Source of the DNA: Firmicutes bacterium UBA3572
GTDB lineage: Bacteria > Bacillota > Desulfotomaculia > Desulfotomaculales > Desulforudaceae
NCBI GenBank assembly: GCA_002375985.1
Contig: DFNH01000018.1
Span: 6,208-70,207 of the forward strand
Direction of reading: 5' to 3'
DNA length: 64,000 nucleotides
A program made the translations under genes and the position numbers. Below, one piece after another: positions 58,332 through 64,000 of the stretch (the first letter of the stretch is position 1; each line of letters starts with the position of its first letter). The notes beneath the pieces were generated by a model that was not told the DNA's origin, ran no database searches, and saw nothing but the letters and a program-made list of their open reading frames with translations.

Positions 58332-58718
58332 ATGGCACCAAGTCCCGGGGCAATGGTGGAGGTTGCGGCGCGGGCGGCAGAGGAAAAAAAAGGCTTCGAC
58401 ATCCTGGTCCTGGATATTCACAGGCTCACGGTGGTCAGCGACTACTTTGTGCTGATCAGTGGCCGTTCCACCGTCCACGTTAAGGCCTGCGCAGAATACA
58501 TTCGAGAACAGCTACAGGAGAAGCTGGGCGTGCAGGCGCTGCGGGTCGAGGGCCTCCGGGAGGGCCAGTGGGTGCTGCTGGACTACGGGGACGTGGTAAT
58601 CCATGTTTTCCTCGAAAGCGAGCGCGCCTTTTACAACCTTGAGCGTCTTTGGGGAGACGCTCCGGTAGTCAAACTACCGGTCACCATCTCTATGAGTAAA
58701 ATAGTTCCGGGCAAATGA
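58332..58718 (+). CDS. rsfS: Ribosome silencing factor RsfS
   Basis: The 128-residue protein has VEVAARAAEEKKGFDILVLD, LTVVSDYFVLISGRSTVHVKA and LDYGDVVIHVFLESERAFYNLERLW, the RsfS (YbeB/Iojap) pattern. It binds ribosomal protein L14 and blocks subunit joining in starvation. ATG 58332 is supported by GAGGAGTGG and a normal N-terminus. The gene is 48 bp after the RRM gene and probably co-transcribed with nadD. Confidence 0.93.
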   Translation: MAPSPGAMVEVAARAAEEKKGFDILVLDIHRLTVVSDYFVLISGRSTVHVKACAEYIREQLQEKLGVQALRVEGLREGQWVLLDYGDVVIHVFLESERAFYNLERLWGDAPVVKLPVTISMSKIVPGK

Positions 58719-58823
58719 GGTCCGGGGAGGGGGTCAAGGGTGGAAAGAAAGAGAGGCTTCCCTTAGAAGTGGGGTTGAAGAGAAGAAAAGTAACCACACA
58801 TTCGAAAGGAGGCCTCTCTCGAA

Positions 58824-59001
58824 ATGGAATCCTTAATTCAGGCGATAAGTGATCGGCAAACACGGCTACCGCCGGGTTACCGCCGTCTCGCGGAACCGGT
58901 TAGGACGCCCGATCAACCGGAAGAAAGTGCAGCGGATCATGCCGGAAGAAGGCCTCACCGTCCCGGTCAAAGAGCGCATTGGTGCACAACAAGTAGCATA
59001 A
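58824..59001 (+). pseudogene. IS3-family transposase remnant
   Basis: Frame 58852-59001 reads IGKHGYRRVTAVSRNR, then PINRKKVQRIMPEEGLTVP, matching the helix that precedes the DDE domain in IS3-family OrfB. The DDE part itself is gone. The upstream ATG frame (58824) is shifted by one base. The flanks carry AGAGAGGC (58750-58757) and GCCTCTCT (58812-58819), an inverted pair around the former start. It is a decayed fragment and cannot transpose. Confidence 0.7.
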
Positions 59002-59085
59002 ACCGCGGGCCGGTGTTTCCTTGACCGGTACTTTCTTTCCCCGGCGGAGCCGCAAAGGTTTTACGCTGCCTGCGGGTCCGGCAGG

Positions 59086-59501
59086 TTACTGGTCTCCTGG
59101 CGGGGCAACCCAGCTGACGTTTAACTTTTTAAAATCATTGTCAAAAGAACAGATACTTTCTTCCTGTGCCCGGGCCAGCGCGGCAAGATAGGCATCTACG
59201 AAGTCGACGTTTTTTCCGCCATATCTTGCAGGGCCTGGATAAGCAACGCGGGGTTTTCAGCGTAAATTCCGTCGGCACCGAGAAAGGAAATCAAGGTTTC
59301 GGCGATCTGATTTTTGGCATACTTGTAAAAAGAAGCAAGCACCCATACGATTTCGGCTACCACCAGATGAGATACCCGCAAACCGACATCTCCTTTTTCA
59401 GCGCGGCTCATTAGCTCCAAGGCTTTAGCGGCCATTTCCGGTGGATCGCCGGTGAGAAAACGCAAGACAACGCTGGCATCAACCCACAAATAAGCCATCA
59501 T
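59086..59501 (-). pseudogene. vapC: PIN-domain (VapC-like) toxin, frameshifted
   Basis: The intact frame (59196-59501) reads MAYLWVDASVVLRFLTGDPP with the first active-site Asp and VVAEIVWVLASFYKYA with the Glu. It then shifts after DMAEK at a run of six A's on the coding strand (59210-59215). Past the shift the other frame continues VDFVDAYLAALARAQEE and SFDNDFKKLNVSWVAPPGD with the last acids, stopping at 59086. Restoring one A gives a 138-residue PIN nuclease of normal length. The truncated form would lack half of the active site. The start overlaps the antitoxin stop as ATGA. Confidence 0.8.
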
Positions 59502-59764
59502 GTTTCTTTTCCCTTACCCAGTATCTGCCGGGCCAGTCCGGTGGCCGCCTCTTCGCGAACTTCTGTCTTGCCGGGGTAAGGTCTTTTAGCGGGCAAAGAG
59601 GCGTAGAGCTCGGTTAAGCGTTTGCGTTTTAGGGCCCTGACTTTTACCTCCCCGTCCGGGCCGAGATCGAACAGGAGCTCGTCTCCTGGTTGCAAGTCAA
59701 GCTTACGGCGGATGGCTACGGGTATTGTCACCTGTCCCTTACTTGTTAATCTTGTTTTTAGCAT
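59498..59764 (-). CDS. vapB: AbrB-family antitoxin
   Basis: This 88-residue protein has the swapped-hairpin AbrB/MazE DNA-binding domain MLKTRLTSKGQVTIPVAIRRKLDLQPGDEL, followed by an acidic/basic tail that would bind the toxin. It precedes and overlaps the PIN toxin gene, the usual VapBC layout. It is probably autoregulatory. With the toxin frameshifted it may persist as a simple DNA-binding protein. Confidence 0.85.
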   Translation of the reverse strand: MLKTRLTSKGQVTIPVAIRRKLDLQPGDELLFDLGPDGEVKVRALKRKRLTELYASLPAKRPYPGKTEVREEAATGLARQILGKGKET

Positions 59765-60193
59765 TTTAATGCCTCCTTACGTTTACGATAATCCTTACAT
59801 CAAGTTTCTGTCAAGAATGGTTGCCTGTGTTAGTGGCCGGTACAGAATCCGCCGCTTTGGCACTATCGTGTGGGGAAAACTACTTACAAACTCTTTTGCC
59901 TCTTGTGTTCGCGCTTTGCCGGAGCCGGATGGGGAGCCTGCGGGACCAGACGGAAAAGATCATCGCCGTTGAGCCGGGGCTTACTCCCCCTCCGCCAGCC
60001 GTGCGCCGGGCGCCGGCGCTTGGGGTTTTTGGCTACGGCAGCTTGAAAGGTGTTCTGCAAGGCTATTGAAGCGGCCCCAGAGAGCCTGCCGGAGCTTGAA
60101 CCGGCGCCGAAACGGCGCCCCTTTCCGCCAAACCTGGATGCGCAGATGGAAAAAGGCGACTTTGAGCTGCTACGGGACGCTGGGGGTGACCCG

Positions 60194-60802
60194 ATGATCC
60201 GGACCACCGGCGTGGCCGGTCGCGAAACCCGGGAGCAAAACTTGAAGCTCTGGCACACCCGGGACACCCTGGACGCCATCAGCGAGGTGGCCCTGGCGGA
60301 GGAGCCTTCGTACCTGGACGCCTCAACCCTGCCTGGTCCAGGAGGCGATCGTCGGGCGGGAAGCCACCCAAAAGCAGCGGCGCCTGAAAGCGGCCCGCTT
60401 CCCCGCCCGGCGGACCCCGGATGAATCCGGCTTTTGGTTCCGGACTCCAGTGCGCCGGCAAACCGTCCGGAATCCGGCCGCCCTGGAGTTCGTCCGCAAG
60501 GGGAAAACCTGACTCTGCCGGGGCCGCCGGGGGTGGGGAAACTGCGCCTGGCAAGCGCCCCCGGCAAGATTGCCCCGGACCACCTCTTCCAATTGGTGAG
60601 CAAAGCCTATGAAAACGTGGCGTCCAGGGGCACGAGCAACCTGGATTTCAGCGACTGGGGCACTCTGTTTACCAGCCCCGGCACGGCGGCGCTCCCGGAT
60701 CGGCTGCTGCCTCACGCCCGCGTGATCACCCTGCGCGGGGACAGCTACCGGGTGCCAATCTGCCCGGTACTGCCCAGACCTACTGACGAGAAGGAGGGAT
60801 AA
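60194..60802 (+). pseudogene. IstB-like ATPase of an IS21 element, degraded
   Basis: Starting at an ATG behind GGGGGTGA, the frame reads MIRTTGVAGRETREQ and SEVALAEEPSYLDAS. It then changes frame to CLVQEAIVGREATQKQRRL, KAARFPARRTPDE and ALEFVRKG, and again to ENLTLPGPPGVGKLRLA (a mutated Walker A) and NVASRGTSNLDFSDWGTLF with DRLLPHARVITLRGDSYR. These are IstB segments in order, with at least two frameshifts and the Walker B part deleted. It is nonfunctional. Confidence 0.75.
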
Positions 60803-60872
60803 TGACCGCTTCCAGAATAGTTGACGACTTTTCGTGACCAAAATGACGACTTTCTAGTGGCCAAAAGTGCGG

Positions 60873-60893
60873 ATTCTTAAATGGCCATTGACA
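60873..60893 (-). repeat. IS21-type terminal inverted repeat, left copy
   Basis: The last 17 bases, TTAAATGGCCATTGACA (60877-60893), are the exact reverse complement of 63980-63996 at the window's right edge. The two ends face each other across about 3.1 kb. Confidence 0.85.
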
Positions 60894-61008
60894 CGGTTCT
60901 GGCTGAAGCAAAGTTGCAAAGGGGTAAGGTGGTGAAGCAAAGTGGACAGGGAGGGTAAGGTGGCAGAGGAGAAATTCGCTCTGGCGCCTCCCGCCCCGGA
61001 GACCAGAA

Positions 61009-61278
61009 TTGCTCTCTTACTATATAATTGTTCCCCTTGGCGTCCTCTCTGTGATGGGCGTAGGGGCCGGCATATCCGACCCGGGGGAACTTCCGGAGTT
61101 GTTGACTGGCCTAGGTATCATAGCGTTGACGATAGTCTTGCTGGTGGCCGCTTTTTTCGCCTTCGCGCCTTTCTTTCCCCTCAAAAGGGGTGAGATTTAT
61201 GGACATTGTAAAGCAGATTTGGGAGAAGTTCCAGAGGGTAACGGAGCTAACGCTGGAGATGTTGGAGAGCGGAGTTGA
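61009..61278 (+). CDS. Small membrane protein, possible
   Basis: The 89-residue frame has two hydrophobic spans, YYIIVPLGVLSVMGVGAG and LLTGLGIIALTIVLLVAAFF, and ends in a polar tail. GGAG lies before the TTG start. A neighbouring frame from 60942 encodes a charged N-terminal stretch (REGKVAEEKFALAPPAPETR) that would join well after a one-base shift, so this may be part of a longer, broken gene. Its last 80 bp overlap the next small gene. Function unknown. Confidence 0.45.
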   Translation: MLSYYIIVPLGVLSVMGVGAGISDPGELPELLTGLGIIALTIVLLVAAFFAFAPFFPLKRGEIYGHCKADLGEVPEGNGANAGDVGERS

Positions 61279-61345
61279 CTTTATGAGTTTCCAAGAGGGG
61301 CTCCGGCGGGAACTCGATGGTTTGGAGCGCGAAAGGCAAGGTTGA
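61199..61345 (+). CDS. Small charged protein or transposase N-terminal remnant
   Basis: A 48-codon frame reads MDIVKQIWEKFQRVTELTLE, MLESGVDFMSFQEGLRRELD and GLERERQG and has a good AAGGGGTGAG before its ATG. It is helical and acidic. The pattern resembles the N-terminus of ISLre2/UPF0236-type transposases, but the match is loose. It overlaps the preceding membrane-protein frame. Confidence 0.4.
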   Translation: MDIVKQIWEKFQRVTELTLEMLESGVDFMSFQEGLRRELDGLERERQG

Positions 61346-61748
61346 AGAGGATGGCAGGTGGGGTTTTTGACACTTTCCTGCACGGTGAGGGCCAGCCGCT
61401 CGACTGGCGAGGGCCCTTAAGGCACTTAGCCGGAATGCTTTGCTGGTTTGGTAACTCGTTCAGGTAGAGGGGCGGTGGCGGTTTGAAAATTTAGGCCGTG
61501 GATTGAGGCGGCTTTTTAATATTTTTTAATATTCTTAGCCTTGCTGAACAAGAGATAGTCTAGTATAATTTATTTAGTTAAGTAATGGGTTTTTAGCTCA
61601 ATTTTGGAGATGATTGCGAAAGGAGGAGAGCCAAACACGAGAAGATGGGCCTCAACGATGGGGGAATTCCTGAAAACATGGGGAGTGCGATATTGTGGAC
61701 CGGCCCGTAGCGGCGCTAAACCAAGAAAAGAAAGGTGGTTTTCATAAA
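61346..61748 (+). other. Leader region before the CuAO-domain gene
   Basis: About 400 bp with no gene. It contains two direct copies of TTTTTAATATT (about 61513-61532) and the promoter at 61541-61569, and hence a leader of about 175 nt. Confidence 0.5.
61541..61569 (+). promoter_or_regulatory. Promoter of the CuAO-domain gene
   Basis: TTGCTG (61541-61546), 17 bases and consensus TATAAT (61564-61569). Confidence 0.75.
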
Positions 61749-63437
61749 GTGGTTTCTACGAAAAAGAAAAAAGGCTTGCTAGCGGTAGTGCTGGCGGCGG
61801 TCCTTTGTTTCAGTGTGGTGTTTGTGGTGAGTGCCGAGCAGTTGCCGGTTAAAGAGAAGCTGATCGACCGGCTAACGGAGCCTGGCTTGAGGTTTGATCC
61901 CGGTTTTTACGAACATGCTTCGGGTAGTATGCGTTTTCAGATTGACCGGTTGGACGGTAGCTTGGTCAGAGAACTGGAAGGAGTGGCCGGGAGCACACTG
62001 ACTCTCGATTATAAACTGCATGCTCCCAGTCAAAAAATGTCCTTTGACTTTCTGGCCGAAGCAGCCGGTGAAACTTACCAGGGGCAGTTTTTCATAGACG
62101 GAGATAAGGTTATTTTTACCCGGGACATTTTGGACCTTATCGCCCGGGTGGATCCCACCTTTGATCTTGATGAATTACCATCCGGTCTAAAATATTTGTA
62201 TATCGGCGATGAGTACCTGATCGGCGGTATTTGGGAAGCGCTTGCCGATTACCGCCAGGGGCGGATGCCGCAGGAGACCAGAGAGTTGCTGAACTTTCTG
62301 GTGGAAGCCGTGCCGTATAAATATCTGACCCTTTCCGGCGGCAAAATAACCCTGGAACTTGATCAGGCGGGTTTTGAAGACGTCATTTATCACGTGCTGC
62401 AGAAGGTGCAGGCCGAACCGGAACGCTTTGCCGATCTTGTGGTCGGTCTTGTCCTTGCCAATTTAGGTACTGTGCCGGCTATGTCGGAGGACATTGATCC
62501 GGAGCAAATGCGGGCCGAGATAATCACTGCTATCGAGACAGCGGTCGCAGACGGTACCTTTCCGGGTCGGGAAGAAATCAGTATGCTTGCTGCGTTTATT
62601 CAGGTGAAGGAGTTTGTTTATCAGTCGGCCATTATTCCCGGCGGGCAGGACCGGTTCAAAGCGGTATTTGAACTGCTGCCGACCACCGGTGTCACCGGGC
62701 GGATCGCGTTCAGCGGCGATGTTTCCGGAGGGCCGGAAAACGCTGAAGGGGAATACGTTTTTGAACTAGATCTTACCACCATGGAGAACATTGAAGTAAC
62801 TGCCGACCTGATCGCCGATGGTCAGTACCAGGGTTCCAGGGGGGTTTCCGAGCTCACGGTGACTGCCAGCGCCCGGGATCTGACCACCGGAGAAGTGCTG
62901 CTTGACCTGAAAGTGACCGGCGAAGGGACGGAGCAGGTCACTCCCGATGTAACGGTGAATACTCCTTTACTGACGGCCGACAACAGTATTGATCTCAATG
63001 ATCTCGCTCAGCCTCTTTTACCGCCGCCTCCTCCTGGAGTCGAAGTTGAACTCGAAGTTGAACAACATGAATTTGCGGATGAGCATGTGCTTTTAGTGGT
63101 GAACGAAGAGATCGTCTGGTGCGATGTGCCGCCTTACATTAAAGACGGGCGCACCATGGTGCCGGTAAGAAGCGTAGCCGAGGCGCTGGATTGCGAAGTG
63201 GAGTGGGTCTCGGAGGGCGAAATACGTATTGCCCGCGGAGGGCTGGTCGTTTCTATGCATATCGGTAAAAACGCTTATACTGTAAACGGCACAGAAAGAC
63301 AGATGGATGTACCGCCTTACATTAAAGATGGACGTACCATGGTACCGGTAAGATTTGTAGCTGAGGCGTTGGGTGCCGAAGTGGAATTCGTGGGTGATGT
63401 TGGAACGAACATGGTTCGCATTCATTGTAAGCAATAG
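61749..63437 (+). CDS. Secreted protein with two copper-amine-oxidase N-terminal-like repeats
   Basis: The 562-residue protein has a signal peptide (KKKKGLLAVVLAAVLCFSVV then FVVSA), about 420 residues of unknown extracellular domain, and a proline-rich linker (QPLLPPPPPGVEVELEVEQ). Two copies of the CuAO_N1 (stalk) repeat follow, each with VPPYIKDGRTMVPVR and VAEAL. These repeats are common in surface proteins of Desulfotomaculum-type Firmicutes and probably bind the cell wall; no oxidase domain is present. The GTG at 61749 with AAAGGTGG is preferred; a GTG at 61695 with GGGGAG is also possible. It lies between two IS21 ends. Confidence 0.75.
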   Translation: MVSTKKKKGLLAVVLAAVLCFSVVFVVSAEQLPVKEKLIDRLTEPGLRFDPGFYEHASGSMRFQIDRLDGSLVRELEGVAGSTLTLDYKLHAPSQKMSFDFLAEAAGETYQGQFFIDGDKVIFTRDILDLIARVDPTFDLDELPSGLKYLYIGDEYLIGGIWEALADYRQGRMPQETRELLNFLVEAVPYKYLTLSGGKITLELDQAGFEDVIYHVLQKVQAEPERFADLVVGLVLANLGTVPAMSEDIDPEQMRAEIITAIETAVADGTFPGREEISMLAAFIQVKEFVYQSAIIPGGQDRFKAVFELLPTTGVTGRIAFSGDVSGGPENAEGEYVFELDLTTMENIEVTADLIADGQYQGSRGVSELTVTASARDLTTGEVLLDLKVTGEGTEQVTPDVTVNTPLLTADNSIDLNDLAQPLLPPPPPGVEVELEVEQHEFADEHVLLVVNEEIVWCDVPPYIKDGRTMVPVRSVAEALDCEVEWVSEGEIRIARGGLVVSMHIGKNAYTVNGTERQMDVPPYIKDGRTMVPVRFVAEALGAEVEFVGDVGTNMVRIHCKQ

Positions 63438-63979
63438 CAGATAATGAAAAATTCGTTGTTGCGTCCTTTCAGTAGATAGTTGTAGCTGTATTTTTGCAAA
63501 TACCCCCGGTTTAAAGAACGAGCGAGCCGAGGAACAGCGGCGACCGATTATTTGAGCTTAGTAAGAGCGGGCGAGTTTCGGCGCCGCCCGGGCGAGCGAG
63601 TTCATTCCTTAGCGTGGGCACAGTGACCGGAGATAATGCCCCGGTACAGCATACCAGCAAAATCCGAGCGGGAGTGGTCGTCAATTCGATCCTTATTCGC
63701 AAGCGGCCCCGGCGGCACAAGCTGTCCGGGGCTTTCTCTGCCGCTGCATATTAGGAACCAGTGGGATCAAGTCTTGATCCTCGCAACACCTTTGAACTTG
63801 TCATGAATCACATCGAGAAAAGACCGTTACTGACCAGGAAGAAACTCTGGGAACTGGAGCGGGTCTTAAAGGGGTAAAAACATCGCCGAGCCAAAAACGC
63901 AGCGTCCAGTCTAATCTTCCAGAGCGGTTCCCGAAAAAACATCCTGGACTTGACCCGGTTTGGTGGACACCCTCAGGGG
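63438..63979. other. Gene-free region before the right IS end
   Basis: No convincing gene. A 24-codon frame at 63803 (MNHIEKRPLLTRKKLWELER, then VLKG) looks like a transposase scrap. GGATCAAGTCTTGATCC (63764-63780) is a near-perfect palindrome, and GCCCCGG/CCGGGGC (63706-63732) is a weak hairpin. TGGTGGACACCC near 63961 resembles an IS3-type end. Confidence 0.4.
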
Positions 63980-64000
63980 TGTCAATGGCCATTTAAAAAT
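63980..64000 (+). mobile_element. Left end of a second IS21-type element
   Basis: TGTCAATGGCCATTTAA is the exact inverse of the end at 60877-60893. The element itself continues beyond the window. Confidence 0.75.

Larger units (their letters stand above)
59990..60893 (+). mobile_element. Decayed IS21-family element
   Basis: An IstA-like C-terminal remnant (FGYGSLKGVLQGY around 60030, LEPAPKRRPFPP) is followed by a broken istB and then by a right end. The end shows the repeated short segments typical of IS21 ends (ACGACTTT and GGCCAAAAGTGCGG) and finishes ATGGCCATTGACA at 60893. No left end was found, so the 5' part is deleted or too degraded to see. The 220 bp between the antitoxin gene and this remnant hold nothing recognisable. 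Confidence 0.7.

Noticed and set aside
63511..63720. 69-codon minus-strand frame after the CuAO-domain gene
   Set aside because: No ribosome binding site and low-complexity Arg/Leu composition in a region of IS scraps.
1..64000. CRISPR array or restriction-modification, retron or other defence system
   Set aside because: No regularly spaced repeats, no Cas, methyltransferase or reverse-transcriptase motifs were seen; the only defence-like genes are the AbrB/PIN pair.

Overview
The window looks like a chromosomal segment of a moderately GC-rich, spore-forming, Gram-positive sulfate reducer of the Desulfotomaculum/Desulforudis type. Three things point there: adjacent aprBA, qmoAB and hdrCB-like genes (in Gram-positive sulfate reducers HdrBC-like subunits take the place of membrane QmoC); a T-box leader and a spo0B-obg gene pair, both Firmicutes traits; and the frequent GTG/TTG starts behind strong GGAGG-type ribosome binding sites. 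The species assignment is inference; no search was possible.

Layout. 1-7311: the end of an integrated element with an HNH, TerS, TerL, portal-MuF and protease-capsid packaging module, two zinc-finger genes of unknown role, and a 3' tRNA-Leu fragment that looks like its attachment site. No tail genes lie between the capsid gene and this att site. 7414-9709: a small membrane protein and a umpAB/P-II-like trio. 9726-11536 (minus): a YkgJ-type cysteine-cluster protein, a zinc-ribbon membrane protein and an XRE-S24 regulator with an inverted operator pair. 11832-16561: a BMP-type nucleoside ABC importer. 17127-19762: sigma-A promoter, T-box leader with two terminator modules, DAHP synthase and a prephenate dehydratase-chorismate mutase fusion. 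19791-24309: cell-envelope and membrane proteins, then an ArsR regulator with an ArsP-like permease. 24345-27498 (minus): a Spy/CpxP-like protein and a two-component system whose leader carries two perfect DnaA boxes. 27858-33321: molybdenum-cofactor genes (two MoeA paralogues, MoaC, MOSC, Mog) and lgt. 33379-44475: the sulfate-respiration block, with a divergent aprA-aprB pair in reversed order, then canonical aprBA, qmoAB and hdrCB. 44945-58718: HtrA, copper handling (CopZ/CopA), DacF-type carboxypeptidase, Na/Pi-type transporter, Spo0B-Obg-ProB-HIT-ProA, a frameshifted amidase, NadD, an RRM protein and RsfS. 58719-64000: a decaying region with IS3 and IS21 remnants, a frameshifted VapBC-like toxin-antitoxin pair, and a secreted copper-amine-oxidase-N-domain protein between two IS21-type ends.

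How the genes work together. AprBA reduces APS to sulfite and the Qmo-Hdr complex passes quinone-pool or cytoplasmic electrons to it. The T-box couples aromatic amino-acid synthesis to tRNA charging. The Moco genes would supply molybdo- or tungsto-enzymes encoded elsewhere. The most unusual items are the tail-less capsid module ending at a tRNA att site, the in-frame protease-capsid fusion with an internal ribosome binding site, the T-box with one stem I but two antiterminators, the second reversed apr pair, the DnaA boxes in front of a two-component operon, and the membrane protein built from eight 13-residue repeats.
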